From: Lachnospiraceae bacterium
GTDB taxonomy: Bacteria; Bacillota; Clostridia; Lachnospirales; Lachnospiraceae
Length of the DNA: 64,000 bases
Direction: 5' to 3'
Assembly: GCA_022845955.1 (NCBI GenBank)
Contig: AP025576.1
Coordinates: 7,006,001 to 7,070,000, forward strand
Part shown: piece by piece, positions 47,860 to 57,677 of the stretch
Position numbering within the stretch: the first letter of the stretch is position 1
Layout of the letters: each line of letters starts with the position of its first letter
Position numbers and translations under genes: made by a program
The notes under the pieces: generated by a model
What the model saw: the letters and a program-made list of their open reading frames with translations, nothing else
Databases searched by the model: none
Told to the model about the DNA's origin: nothing

Positions 47860-49398
47860 CTATTGATTCCGGTATTCCTCCGGCGTGCAGCCGCACAGTT
47901 TCTTAAAGGACTGGATAAAATGAGATGTATTATTGTACCCCACCTGCGCGGCAACTTCATTTATTTTCATACTTTTATCCTCCAGCAGCTCCCTGGCCTT
48001 CTTGATCCTGAGTTCGATTACATACCGGGAAAAGGTCTGCCCCACAGCGCCTTTAAACAGCCGGCTCAGGTAGGAAGGATTCATAAAATACTTTTTTTCG
48101 GCAAGCTCCTGCAAAGAAAGATCGTACTGGTAATTCTGCTCCACATAATGGAGGATGTCGCGTATTATGGCATTTCCCCCGTTTTTGAGGGAATTCTGTC
48201 CCTGATCACAGATTTCCCGGATAATATCCATGAGATATTCTTCCAGCTCGCCGGGGTGCTTGAAATTATACAGATCATACCTGCGGGAAAACATGATTTC
48301 CACCTTGCAGCCCATGGCTTCGTTTTCCTTATACAGGGAACGGTAGTACCGGTTAACGCTCCGCAGAATATTCAAAATCATGTCATAATAGGCATTCACG
48401 TCTCCGCTTTCCAGCAAATCCGGTTTAGTAAGCAGCCCGTGAACCAGGGCCGCCGCTTTCCCGCTGTCGGAAAGCTGAAGGGAGCCGGCGAGCGCATTTT
48501 CATCCTGGGAAAGGAAATAGGTATTCCCGCCGTGGGGAAGCTGATATTCGAAAATCCGGTTCCAGCCCTTCAGAAGCCGGATATTAATGGCATACAGGCA
48601 TTCTTTATAGGCGTCGTACCTATTGACACATCCGGAAAAAGGGCGGCTTGTTCCCATCACCACCCCGGTCTGAAGCTGGACACGGCAGTAATTCAGGATG
48701 CCTTCCAGATCCTTTAGCAGGCTTCCCTCCTCTGCAGCGACCGCCATATATTCATCGTTCTGCTGGCAGAAAAAGGTCCCCGCCAGCCTGCTTCCCAGCT
48801 TCTGGCTGCAGATTTTGCCCAGAAAGCCGGCGTCTTTGTCATTCATGGGCCGTTCCAACTGCAGGACAAATATCCTGCAGGACACATCGTCGGGCAGCGA
48901 CGACACTCCGGGCATATGGAGCTTCATCAGCTCCTCATTTGTGAGCACCTGTTTGGAAGAGGTATATCCATTCGGCAGTTTCTTCAGCCGTTCCTGGACA
49001 CCGGCCTCCACCTCTCTGCGGAAGCTTTCCTGTTTTTCCTCCAGCTGCCGTAACACGTTTAACAGCTGTTCTTTTTTCACGGGTTTTATCAGGTATTGCC
49101 TGACTTCGTATTCCATAGCTTTTCTGGCATAATCAAATTCCTCATAGCCGGATACGATTACCACCTGGATATAAGGCATATTCATATGAATATATTCCGC
49201 AAGCTCCAGGCCGTTTTGCTTCGGCATAATAATATCTGTCAGAACCACATCAACATCCGTGTTCTGTTCCAGAAAATCCGCCGCCGCCCTGCCGTTTTCC
49301 ACAGCGGCTGCCAGCTCCACCTCCATATTACATTCCCTGACAATCTTTATCAGCCTCTGCCTGGCGTAATATTCATCCTCGGCAATCAATATTTTCAT
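47860..49398 (-). CDS. Response regulator, AraC-type (YesN-like)
   Basis: The 512-residue protein has an N-terminal receiver domain with phosphoacceptor Asp55 (LTDIIMPKQNG) and Lys in IKPVKK, a long middle region, and a C-terminal AraC helix-turn-helix pair (LSLQELAEKKYFMNPSYLS and INEVAAQVGYNNTSHF). It should activate the local sugar genes when phosphorylated by the adjacent kinase. Ribosome site GGAGAAACGAT precedes the start. Confidence 0.94.
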   Translation of the reverse strand: MKILIAEDEYYARQRLIKIVRECNMEVELAAAVENGRAAADFLEQNTDVDVVLTDIIMPKQNGLELAEYIHMNMPYIQVVIVSGYEEFDYARKAMEYEVRQYLIKPVKKEQLLNVLRQLEEKQESFRREVEAGVQERLKKLPNGYTSSKQVLTNEELMKLHMPGVSSLPDDVSCRIFVLQLERPMNDKDAGFLGKICSQKLGSRLAGTFFCQQNDEYMAVAAEEGSLLKDLEGILNYCRVQLQTGVVMGTSRPFSGCVNRYDAYKECLYAINIRLLKGWNRIFEYQLPHGGNTYFLSQDENALAGSLQLSDSGKAAALVHGLLTKPDLLESGDVNAYYDMILNILRSVNRYYRSLYKENEAMGCKVEIMFSRRYDLYNFKHPGELEEYLMDIIREICDQGQNSLKNGGNAIIRDILHYVEQNYQYDLSLQELAEKKYFMNPSYLSRLFKGAVGQTFSRYVIELRIKKARELLEDKSMKINEVAAQVGYNNTSHFIQSFKKLCGCTPEEYRNQ

Positions 49399-49409
49399 AT
49401 CGTTTCTCC

Positions 49410-49433
49410 TACCCGTCCTGTCTGAACGATTAC
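49410..49433. repeat. Copy of dispersed palindrome between yesM and yesN
   Basis: TACCCGTCCTG and TGTCTGAACGATTAC form the two arms in a 31-base gap, and the right arm runs into the last codon and stop codon of the kinase gene. Confidence 0.5.
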
Positions 49434-51229
49434 CCGGGCTTTGTGTCCCGCAATGCTTTTATCAGCAGTACCGCCCGGGTCCACCGGCCATATTCGCTGT
49501 ACAGGGTGATTCCGTAGCTTTTGCCATAATAGCCGGACACGCGGGCATTTACGTTCATAATACCGATTCCGTCTCCTCCGAAATCCTGACCGGCATTCAT
49601 ATTCACCCGGTATTCGAACAACTTCTGATTCATGTCCTCCAGCTTTTTTTTATTGATTCCGACACCGTTATCCGTGACAGTCAGGAGCATGTCCTCCTCT
49701 CCTTCCAGCGAGGCGCTGATCGTCACGCGCCCTTTTTCCGCGGTGCCGAACAGCCCATGGGATATGCTGTTCTCCACAAGGGGCTGGAGGATGAATTTCA
49801 TGACCTTAAAGGAATAAATCTCTTCCGGGATTTCATAAATCATCTCAAACTGATCCGGGAACCGGTATTTCTGTATCTGTACATAATCCTTTACGTGATC
49901 GATTTCCTCCCGGAGCGTGACAATGGAATCCCCTTTCAGGTTATACCGGAATATATTGGATATGCTGTCCGTAATTTCTACGATATTGTCCATGTTTTCT
50001 ATTTCTGCGATAGCGCTTATGGTATTCAGCGTATTATAAAGAAAATGGGGATTGATCTGGTAGGTCAGCATTTTGATTTGGGCTTCCTTCTGATCGATCT
50101 CATAAAGAAGTGTTTTTTCCGCATATTCATTAATCCGATCCGCCATGCTGTTATAATTCTGTATCACATTTCGTATTTCATTATTTCCCAGCAGCCATTC
50201 CTCCTCCTTCGATAAATATACCTTTGCGAGGGAGGTTCCTTTATTATGCCGTATCACTTCATCCATTTTGGTCAATGGATCCATCAGCTGGTTAACCCGG
50301 TAATAGTAGATCATAAAAACCACAGCCGCCGTAACAAGCAGGATGGTGATATCCCTGACTTTGCGTTCCGATATGGAGCGGAGGGCTTCCTTTTCGGCAA
50401 TGAAGCGCACCACTGTCCAGCCCGAACTCTCGCTGCGTATGGCAGTCATCAGGTAATCCAGCCCGCCGATGCGCAGGATATCCTGTTCCCGTCCTTCCTC
50501 TACCATCTGCTTTGCTTTTTCCTGCACTTGTGTAAGCTGTTCTCCGTACAGGCCGCCCTTCCCGTTATTGTAAATCTGCATATCCTCATAAAACAGCAGG
50601 GTGCCTGCGGGGTTATCTGTGGAATTGAGCAGACGATCCAGCTCCGCATAGCTGATGTCCAGGGTTACATAGGCCAGAGGAGAGGTCCCGTTATAGCTGT
50701 ACAATACTTTTACAGCGGTCACGACCTTGTAATCCACCTGGCCGATGCTCCAGACCGACGGATCCGTATAATAAATACTGTGCCCGATCTTTCCGCTGTC
50801 CACGATTTCCCATATGTAATCCTTATAGTCCTGGAACACGGAGCTGATATTGCTGTATACATCCCCGTTCGCAGAGAAGATGCAGCAGCGTTTTATGTAT
50901 TTGCTGTTGGAAACCACGTGGTTGATGGTCCCTTCCACATAAGTGGTGTTCTGGAACCGTGTCACTTCATCATACTGGCTTTTCCGGTGGTTGATAATGT
51001 TGCACATCCTCTGATCCTGATAATGAAGGTTAAACAGGCTTCCCACATCCAGGATAATGGAATCCACGGAATAGGCCAGCTGCTTGCCGCTCTCCATCAG
51101 ATGATTAATGTCGGCCTGCCTCAGTTCGCCGATATTCTGGTTATAAATCATCAGGCTCACGCCCATCATGATAACCGTGAAAATCAGAAATACCGTAAGT
51201 ACTTCCAGGCGGACGGATTTCCTTCTCAT
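49430..51229 (-). CDS. Sensor histidine kinase (YesM-like)
   Basis: The 599-residue kinase has two membrane helices (about 10-32 and 295-315) flanking an extracellular Cache-like sensor domain, a HAMP-like linker, the His_kinase motif QINPHFLYNTLN with the phosphorylated His, and an HATPase_c domain (VENSISHGLFG and DNGVGINKKKL). Its ATG overlaps the stop of the permease gene by four bases. It senses an extracellular sugar or the loaded binding protein; the ligand is not known. Confidence 0.94.
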   Translation of the reverse strand: MRRKSVRLEVLTVFLIFTVIMMGVSLMIYNQNIGELRQADINHLMESGKQLAYSVDSIILDVGSLFNLHYQDQRMCNIINHRKSQYDEVTRFQNTTYVEGTINHVVSNSKYIKRCCIFSANGDVYSNISSVFQDYKDYIWEIVDSGKIGHSIYYTDPSVWSIGQVDYKVVTAVKVLYSYNGTSPLAYVTLDISYAELDRLLNSTDNPAGTLLFYEDMQIYNNGKGGLYGEQLTQVQEKAKQMVEEGREQDILRIGGLDYLMTAIRSESSGWTVVRFIAEKEALRSISERKVRDITILLVTAAVVFMIYYYRVNQLMDPLTKMDEVIRHNKGTSLAKVYLSKEEEWLLGNNEIRNVIQNYNSMADRINEYAEKTLLYEIDQKEAQIKMLTYQINPHFLYNTLNTISAIAEIENMDNIVEITDSISNIFRYNLKGDSIVTLREEIDHVKDYVQIQKYRFPDQFEMIYEIPEEIYSFKVMKFILQPLVENSISHGLFGTAEKGRVTISASLEGEEDMLLTVTDNGVGINKKKLEDMNQKLFEYRVNMNAGQDFGGDGIGIMNVNARVSGYYGKSYGITLYSEYGRWTRAVLLIKALRDTKPG

Positions 51230-52077
51230 GTCTTAACTGCGCCCTGGGTCAGTCCGGCAACGATATATTTCTGGGCGCAGATATAGGCAATTACCACCGG
51301 CAGCATAGCAACCAGATAGGAGGCAAATGCCAGGTTATAGTCAAACGTATACTGGGATTTAAAGTTATATTGGAACAAGGGCAGCGTCCACATTCCCGGC
51401 TGCTGGTTTAAGATGAGCAGGGGCATCTGGAAATCGTTCCATACCCATAAAGCGTTCATGACAAAAATAGTGGCAACCATAGGTTTTATCAAAGGAAGAA
51501 CCACGCGCCAATAAGCGGTAAAGGTGGTACAGCCGTCGATAGACGCCGCTTCCTCCAAATCCCTGGGCACACTCTTCACATAGTTGGCAAGAAGGAATAC
51601 TCCCTGGGATGACGCCAGGGCAAGGCACATGCAGATCAGTCCTGTCTGGTTTAAAAGCTTCATTTTGGTGAGATACTGCACCAGCGGCACCATGATAACC
51701 TGGAACGGTACAAAAATCCCAAGAAGAAGATAAAAATAGATGGTCTTAAAGTATCTGTTTTCTTCCATTTTCCGTGCAATGGCATAGGCGCACATGGGAA
51801 TGAAAACAAGTATCAGCACCACCGAAATAATTGTGATTTTAGCGGAATTCCACACATAAGTCCAGTACCCGCTTTTTTCAAACACACTGATAAAATTGCC
51901 CAGGTAAAAGGAGGCAGGAAGTGAGAAAAAATCAGCCGCGGATTCCTGCTGTGTCTTTAAAGAGGTTATCACGGTGATATACATGGGAAACAGGATAATA
52001 AGCGCCCCTATAAGTAGGACAATCCATGTAACCACTTTAGCAATTCTGGATGATATCGATTTTCCCATATTAGTCAC
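51226..52077 (-). CDS. Carbohydrate ABC transporter permease (MalG type)
   Basis: The 283-residue protein has six membrane helices and the EAA loop EEAASIDGCTTFTAYWRVVLPLIKP that contacts the ATPase. It pairs with the MalF-type permease upstream, whose stop overlaps its start by eight bases. No ATPase gene is in the locus, so a shared MsmK-like ATPase elsewhere probably serves it. Confidence 0.95.
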   Translation of the reverse strand: MTNMGKSISSRIAKVVTWIVLLIGALIILFPMYITVITSLKTQQESAADFFSLPASFYLGNFISVFEKSGYWTYVWNSAKITIISVVLILVFIPMCAYAIARKMEENRYFKTIYFYLLLGIFVPFQVIMVPLVQYLTKMKLLNQTGLICMCLALASSQGVFLLANYVKSVPRDLEEAASIDGCTTFTAYWRVVLPLIKPMVATIFVMNALWVWNDFQMPLLILNQQPGMWTLPLFQYNFKSQYTFDYNLAFASYLVAMLPVVIAYICAQKYIVAGLTQGAVKT

Positions 52078-52969
52078 CTACCTGTTTATTCTTAGTCATT
52101 TTTAAGGTAACGGCAGCCACAACGGCCACGATTACAAATAAAATCATGGATTCGGCTACGGACTGGCTGTAGGCATTCCCCTTCATCGCCTGGTTGTAAA
52201 TTAAAATACCCACTGCCTGAGTGGCCCCTCCCGGCCCGCCGTTCGTCATCGCCATAATATAATCGAATATGGTAAGGCCGGCCTTTACCTGGGTTATGAT
52301 AACCATATTCAGAACCGGAATCAGGAAGGGGAAGGTAATGCTCCTGAATTTGTCCCACCGGTTGGCCCCGTCGATGGTAGCCGCTTCATAAAGCTCCGAC
52401 GGCACGCTCTGCAGTCCTGCCAGAAACAGGACAATAGGAATGGAACAGCCCTGCCAGAGATTGACTATCAGAATACCGAACATGGCTGTTGTTTTATTTC
52501 CCAGAAGGCTGTTGGAAAGCCAGCCGATATTCAGTGTCTTGCCGATGACGGGAAGTGCGCGGTAAAACAGTTCATTCCAGATCAGCCCCACCGTTACCAT
52601 GGAAAGCACCGCCGGAAGGAAATAGATGGACCGGAAAAAGGTGGATGCTTTCGTGAGGTTATTCAGGCATATTGCCACCAGCAGGGAAATAACGATCAGA
52701 ATGATTACAAACAGAAAGGTATATACGAAGTTGAATTTCAGGGCCGCCAGAAATTTACGATCTATCATGGCTTTGACATAATTTCCAAAGCCGATCAGCT
52801 TATAGGATGCGCTTATGCCGTTCCAGTCCGTAAAGCTGTAGTAAATCCCGATTGCCATAGTCACCGTAAAAAATACAGTATACATCACCACGGACGGCAC
52901 TGTAAACAGGAACAGCGTTCTGGTTCTTTCGGATATTTTCTTTGTTTTCTTACTTTTTTCTTTCTCCAT
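52070..52969 (-). CDS. Carbohydrate ABC transporter permease (MalF type)
   Basis: The 299-residue protein has a Lys-rich N-terminal tail, six membrane helices and the EAA loop YEAATIDGANRWDKFRSITFPFLIP. ATG 52969 follows AAGGAG by nine bases and is preferred to 53005. It forms the pore with the MalG-type partner. Confidence 0.95.
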   Translation of the reverse strand: MEKEKSKKTKKISERTRTLFLFTVPSVVMYTVFFTVTMAIGIYYSFTDWNGISASYKLIGFGNYVKAMIDRKFLAALKFNFVYTFLFVIILIVISLLVAICLNNLTKASTFFRSIYFLPAVLSMVTVGLIWNELFYRALPVIGKTLNIGWLSNSLLGNKTTAMFGILIVNLWQGCSIPIVLFLAGLQSVPSELYEAATIDGANRWDKFRSITFPFLIPVLNMVIITQVKAGLTIFDYIMAMTNGGPGGATQAVGILIYNQAMKGNAYSQSVAESMILFVIVAVVAAVTLKMTKNKQVGD

Positions 52970-53070
52970 AACTCTTTTCTCCTTACCTGAAAACGGGCAG
53001 GACATGCGGCCCTGCCCGCTTTACCTAAACAATAGCCGGCCCGTACTGCGCGGCAGCCGCTGCGTGCACG

Positions 53071-54405
53071 CTACTGCGCTTCCGCCTCTCTTGCGGTTTT
53101 CCAGTCTTCATCCAGCTGGGTAAGGAAATCGGAAACGGAAGTACCCATAAATACATTCTGGATTTCCGAACGCTTGGTATCTTCAAATCCGGTAGGAGGC
53201 ACTGCCAGATCCAGAACGCCAGCTTTATCAATCAGGTCAAGAACCAGCTTATCCTGGGGAATATCCGCCGTAACCCCTTTGATTGCGGACGGTGAATGAT
53301 CCCTGTCGGAATACATCTGCCCGGCTTCGGTGGAGAAAAGATAGGTCATAAACTTATCAACGGCTTCCGATTTGGCAGGATCCGATGCTGCCTTGGCACT
53401 GACGCAGATTGCACAGTCAACTCCCACCGGCTGCTTCATATCACCGCTTCCGTTGGGCATAGGGAACATTTCCACGTTACTGTCCGGGTTGGCGGACTGG
53501 ATGGAAGGAAGTGCCCAGCTTCCCTGGATAAACATGTAGGAGGCCCCTGTGGCAAAATCATTAATGGCCTGATCATAGCCGAGGGAAAGGGTATCACCCT
53601 GGGAATACTTCTCCGTCAGAAGAACCATTTTCTCCATGGAATCGTTGGCAATGGCGTCCGCCGCATAAGACTGGCTGCCGTCATCAAGGCCTGCATAAAA
53701 GTCCGCATAACCGCCCCTGTCTTTCCCGCCGATATTATCCCAGAGCTGGGAAACGGTCCATGCGTCCTTGTTGGGAAGGAGGAAGGGAACCTCACCGTTT
53801 GCCACGATTTTGTCACACAGCGCAATCAGTTCATCCCATGTCGCAGGAACGGAAAGCCCGGCTTCCGTAAATTTGTCCACATTATAGTAAACGCCCATAA
53901 AATTCAGGGAAATAGGCAGGCAATAGATACCTCCGTCTTCCATTTTCAGATCTTCAATGTACGAATCCACGATGTTTCCCGTATATTCTTTGCCTGTCAG
54001 GTCTGCCAGCAGCCCTTCATTGGCAAACTGTACAAACTGTGCGTCCGTAGGCCAGTGCATGAGAATGTCCGGCAGTGTATCACTGCTGGCTCTTGTCATC
54101 AGCACGCCGCTTCCGTCGGGGGTGGTATTCAGCGTCACCTTGATATCCGGGTTTTGTTCACTGAACTTATCGATAACTGCCTGGAAGGTATCCGCCGCCT
54201 CTCTCTTCTGGTTTACAAACTCGATTTCCACGGTTCCGGATGAAGTTCCTTCTTCTGCAGCCTCCTTGCTCTCGGAAGCCTGCACAGCCGGTGTTTCCTG
54301 CGCAGCAGCCCCCGTATTTTCCGCAGATGTCTGCTTCCCGCAGCCCGCAATACCTGCTGCCGCTATGGAAAGCGTAAGCAGAATTGCAATCGCTTTTTTC
54401 TTCAT
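53071..54405 (-). CDS. Sugar ABC transporter substrate-binding lipoprotein
   Basis: The 444-residue protein has a lipoprotein signal with IAGC (Cys near 22), an Ala/Glu-rich linker, then a type-1 sugar-binding fold with FSEQNPDIKVTLNTTPD and the hinge region NFMGVYYNVDKFTEAGL. It binds an oligosaccharide outside the membrane for the permeases. The ATG at 54405 has GGAGG nine bases upstream; the TTG at 54411 is too close to that site. It is the first gene of the operon. Confidence 0.93.
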   Translation of the reverse strand: MKKKAIAILLTLSIAAAGIAGCGKQTSAENTGAAAQETPAVQASESKEAAEEGTSSGTVEIEFVNQKREAADTFQAVIDKFSEQNPDIKVTLNTTPDGSGVLMTRASSDTLPDILMHWPTDAQFVQFANEGLLADLTGKEYTGNIVDSYIEDLKMEDGGIYCLPISLNFMGVYYNVDKFTEAGLSVPATWDELIALCDKIVANGEVPFLLPNKDAWTVSQLWDNIGGKDRGGYADFYAGLDDGSQSYAADAIANDSMEKMVLLTEKYSQGDTLSLGYDQAINDFATGASYMFIQGSWALPSIQSANPDSNVEMFPMPNGSGDMKQPVGVDCAICVSAKAASDPAKSEAVDKFMTYLFSTEAGQMYSDRDHSPSAIKGVTADIPQDKLVLDLIDKAGVLDLAVPPTGFEDTKRSEIQNVFMGTSVSDFLTQLDEDWKTAREAEAQ

Positions 54406-54706
54406 ACCCAATTTCCTCCTTTTGTTAATTCATTCTTTTTTCCTGCATTTATATAGTAACATTTTGTATTTCCCTTTCTATATAACATTTATTTCATATT
54501 CAATATTACTAATTTTACTTTTTATTTAAAATTTTTGTTATATACTTTGTATATTATTTTTCATAAAGTATAAATTTCTATATGCAGATGGTAAGATTTC
54601 TGGTATGGCCGCAAAATCTCTCGTGATAGCATAGGATAACGAAACAAACTAACCGTCCAGGCAGGTCCGAACGGTTACAGATCTTAGAGTACAGGGAGGT
54701 TTGCAC
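54406..54706. promoter_or_regulatory. Divergent intergenic region of the carbohydrate locus
   Basis: The 301-base region separates the binding-protein gene (minus) and GH13 gene (plus). It is very AT-rich from 54440 to 54590. Several TATATA stretches could be -10 boxes but no strong -35 pair was found, as would be expected if activation by YesN is needed. No clear CcpA cre site was recognised. A dispersed-repeat copy lies at 54650-54678. Confidence 0.4.
54650..54678. repeat. Full copy of dispersed palindrome before the GH13 gene
   Basis: TAACCGTCC and CCGAACGGTTAC arms enclose AGGCAGGT. It ends 13 bases before the ribosome site of the GH13 gene, so it lies in that gene's leader or promoter. 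Confidence 0.6.
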
Positions 54707-56452
54707 ATGGATTTAGGTTGTATTTATCACAGAAGCCAGGATAATATGTGCTACGCAAAAAACGAAGCGGAGCTGGTGATTCAGATTCAGACAGGAAAGG
54801 ATGTGGAACGGGTTTTCCTCCATTATGAGGATCCCATGGAATCGGAGGAGTTCGGGGGGCCATGGCGGTGGAAGGGGCATCCGGAGGAGATGTCCGGCGG
54901 AAAGGAACTGGAAAACCACAAGTGGTGGACACTTTCCGTTTTCCCTCCTTATAAGCGGTGCGCCTATTTTTTTGAGCTGCGAAGTGCAGACGAGACTTAC
55001 TTTTATCTGGAGGATGGGTTCTATACAAAGGATACCCTTGTCCTGGAAAACAAAAGGCTGTCCTATTTTTCTTTTCCCTGGATGAATCCTGCAGATATCA
55101 ATGTAACGCCGGATTGGGTGGCAGACACGGTATGGTATCAGATTTTTCCGGAACGCTTCTGCAGGAAGGACGATTCCCTCCCCAAAAAGAAACTGCTTCC
55201 CTGGGGCCGGTGCCATGTAACCAATGACGAATTTTATGGCGGGGATCTTGCCGGGATCACTTCCAAAATCGGGTATCTGGCTGATTTGGGTATTACCGGC
55301 ATCTACCTCACACCTATTTTTGAGGCTTCCACCACCCACAAATATGACACTACGGATTACCGGAGGCTCGACCCTGCCTTCGGTACAGAGGAGGATTTCC
55401 GCACGCTGGTGGATACCGCCCATCAGGCAGGTATCCGCATCATGCTGGATGGTGTGTTCAACCACTGCGGCTACCATTTTCCCTACTGGCAGGATGTGCT
55501 GGAAAAAGGCCCTGCGTCCCCTTACTGGAACTGGTTTATGGTAAATAAATGGCCTTTTGACAAGGCCGATCCCTGGACCTATGACAAAAAATACTATTCC
55601 TTCCATTTCACCGCATTTATGCCCAAACTGAATACCAATAACGATGAAGTGGCAGAATATCTGACGGAAACCTGTGAATACTGGGTCAGGGAATTCGGAA
55701 TCGACGGCCTGCGCCTGGATGTGGCCCATGAAATATCCCATAAGTTCTGCCGTTCCTTACGTGCACGTCTGAAAGCCCTGCGCCCGGACTTTTATATTCT
55801 GGGGGAAATCTGGCAGGATTCCATGCGGTGGCTGAGAGGTGACGAGTTTGATTCCGTCATGAATTATCCCTTCCATAATGCAGTGATGGACTTCTTCCGG
55901 AACAAAGAAGCGGACAGCCTGTCATTCCGGTACCGGATTAATAAATGCTACAGCATGTATATGGAGCAGACCAACCGGGTGCTTTTCAATCTTCTGGACT
56001 CCCATGATACGGCGCGTTTACGGAGCAAGCTTCCTGATGCGGATTCTTTTTTCCAGGCATTGGCCGTGCTGTATACCATGCCGGGAAGCCCCTGTATCTT
56101 TTACGGTACCGAAATTGCCATGGAAGGCGGCCCGGATCCCGACTGCCGGAGATGCATGCCCTGGGATGATATAGATAGAGGAACTTTTCGGGAGACTACC
56201 GCCATGGTAAAGGCTCTCATAGCTCTTAGGAAGCAGGAACCTCTCTGCCGCTGCCCGGAAATTATATTTCCGACGGGGGAAGCTGCGGGATCCCGGATAG
56301 TTACCTATCGCAGGCAGGCTGACGGCCGGTCGCTTACGGTATGTATCAACGCAGGGGATACCGGGACAGGCGTTCCTGACGGAAGTATCCTTGTATCACG
56401 AAAGACGGAAAACGGGCGGATTCTGCCGGGCGGGTTCGCTGTTGTCAAATAG
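54707..56452 (+). CDS. GH13 alpha-amylase family enzyme (neopullulanase/cyclomaltodextrinase-like)
   Basis: The 581-residue enzyme has an N-terminal starch-binding-like beta domain, the (beta/alpha)8 barrel with DGVFNHCG, nucleophile Asp in GLRLDVAHE, acid/base Glu in ILGEIWQDS and Asp in LLDSHDTARL. The N-terminal domain and VWYQIFPERF start of the barrel fit cyclodextrin- and maltodextrin-degrading enzymes. It lacks a signal peptide, so it acts inside the cell on imported alpha-glucans. ATG 54707 follows GGAGG by seven bases; the TTG at 54701 is less likely. Confidence 0.93.
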   Translation: MDLGCIYHRSQDNMCYAKNEAELVIQIQTGKDVERVFLHYEDPMESEEFGGPWRWKGHPEEMSGGKELENHKWWTLSVFPPYKRCAYFFELRSADETYFYLEDGFYTKDTLVLENKRLSYFSFPWMNPADINVTPDWVADTVWYQIFPERFCRKDDSLPKKKLLPWGRCHVTNDEFYGGDLAGITSKIGYLADLGITGIYLTPIFEASTTHKYDTTDYRRLDPAFGTEEDFRTLVDTAHQAGIRIMLDGVFNHCGYHFPYWQDVLEKGPASPYWNWFMVNKWPFDKADPWTYDKKYYSFHFTAFMPKLNTNNDEVAEYLTETCEYWVREFGIDGLRLDVAHEISHKFCRSLRARLKALRPDFYILGEIWQDSMRWLRGDEFDSVMNYPFHNAVMDFFRNKEADSLSFRYRINKCYSMYMEQTNRVLFNLLDSHDTARLRSKLPDADSFFQALAVLYTMPGSPCIFYGTEIAMEGGPDPDCRRCMPWDDIDRGTFRETTAMVKALIALRKQEPLCRCPEIIFPTGEAAGSRIVTYRRQADGRSLTVCINAGDTGTGVPDGSILVSRKTENGRILPGGFAVVK

Positions 56453-56482
56453 CATAAGGTCCCGGTACAATTCCGAATCAGA

Positions 56483-56534
56483 AAAAAGGTTCCGGACAGG
56501 CGATACGATGGTATGCCTGACCGGAACCTTTTGT
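56483..56534. terminator. Bidirectional terminator between convergent genes
   Basis: A long hairpin: AAGGTTCCGGACAGGC pairs with GCCTGACCGGAACCTT (one mismatch), flanked by A6 on the left and TTTT on the right. Confidence 0.9.
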
Positions 56535-56552
56535 AATTCCTATGTATGAATC

Positions 56553-57659
56553 TCAGATCTCTATTAATTCATATTGATCGCTGCCCAGCCCGATTTTTAC
56601 CCCGTGCTCAATGCAGGAATGCCAGTTGGTATCCGGCGCGGAGTCAATGAAATGATCCTGATGCACATGAGGCATGCGATCCAGCTGGCTTCCGCTGATA
56701 ACCGGCTGCCTGTTGACCGCATCCGCACAGGCCACATCCAGCGCCACGGGATCGAAGGAGGCAAACATTCCCACATCCGGTACGATAGGAATATCATTTT
56801 CCGAATGGCAGTCACAGTTAGGGGAAACATCCACCACCAGGCTGATATGGAACTGGGGCCGTCCGGAAACCACCGCCTTGCTGTACTCCGCAATCTTGCG
56901 GTTCAGGATATCATTGCTTTCATCCCCGGGCGTACATACCGCATCCATAGGGCACACCCCGATACACCGGCCGCAGCCCACGCATTTCTTATGATCGATG
57001 GAAGCCTTGCCGTCCGTGATGGAGGGGGCGTCATGGGCGCAGATCTTGATACAGCGTCCGCAGCCGATACAGTTTGCCTGCTCCACATAAGGCTTGCCGG
57101 CGTTATGCATCTCCATCTTCCCCGCGCGGGAACCGCAGCCCATTCCGATATTTTTCAGAGTCCTTCCAAAACCGGTGGCTTCGTGGCCCTTGAAATGGCT
57201 CAGGGTGACGAAAACGTCCGCATCCATAATGGCGCGTCCTATTTTGGCTTCCTTTACATATTCGCCGCCTTCCACGGGGACCAGTTCTTCATCCGTCCCC
57301 TTCAGCCCGTCTGCAATTATCACATGACAGCCCGTGGAAAAGGGTGAAAAACCGTTCTGGTATGCTGCATCCATGTGATCCAGGGCATTTTTCCTTCCGC
57401 CCACATACAGCGTGTTGCAGTCCGTAAGAAACGGCTTTCCGCCAAGCTCCCTGATGACCTTCACCACAACAGCCGCATAGTTCGGCCTCAGATAGGCCAG
57501 ATTGCCCGGTTCGCCGAAGTGGATTTTAATTGCGGCATATTTGTTGGTGAAATCAATCTTGCCAATACCTGCCGTTTTGATAAGACGCTCCAGCTTCTGA
57601 GGCAGATTCTCAGAAAATGAAGTTTTCATTGTGGTAAAATAAACCTTTGATTTTTCCAT
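56553..57659 (-). CDS. DUF362 protein with two 4Fe-4S clusters
   Basis: The 368-residue cytoplasmic protein has an N-terminal DUF362 domain (KIHFGEPGNLAYLRP, VTLSHFKGHEATGFGRTLKN) and a ferredoxin-like part near residues 195-245 with CIGCGRCIKICAHDA and CVGCGRCIGVCPMDA. It probably transfers electrons, but the partner is unknown. It is the last gene of the tatD-rsmA-HAD-ZIP-DUF362 run, 18 bases after the ZIP gene. Confidence 0.88.
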   Translation of the reverse strand: MEKSKVYFTTMKTSFSENLPQKLERLIKTAGIGKIDFTNKYAAIKIHFGEPGNLAYLRPNYAAVVVKVIRELGGKPFLTDCNTLYVGGRKNALDHMDAAYQNGFSPFSTGCHVIIADGLKGTDEELVPVEGGEYVKEAKIGRAIMDADVFVTLSHFKGHEATGFGRTLKNIGMGCGSRAGKMEMHNAGKPYVEQANCIGCGRCIKICAHDAPSITDGKASIDHKKCVGCGRCIGVCPMDAVCTPGDESNDILNRKIAEYSKAVVSGRPQFHISLVVDVSPNCDCHSENDIPIVPDVGMFASFDPVALDVACADAVNRQPVISGSQLDRMPHVHQDHFIDSAPDTNWHSCIEHGVKIGLGSDQYELIEI

Positions 57660-57677
57660 ATCTTTTTCCTCCTTTTA

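Noticed and set aside
54406..54706. CcpA cre site in the carbohydrate locus
   Set aside because: No sequence close to the cre consensus was found between the divergent genes.
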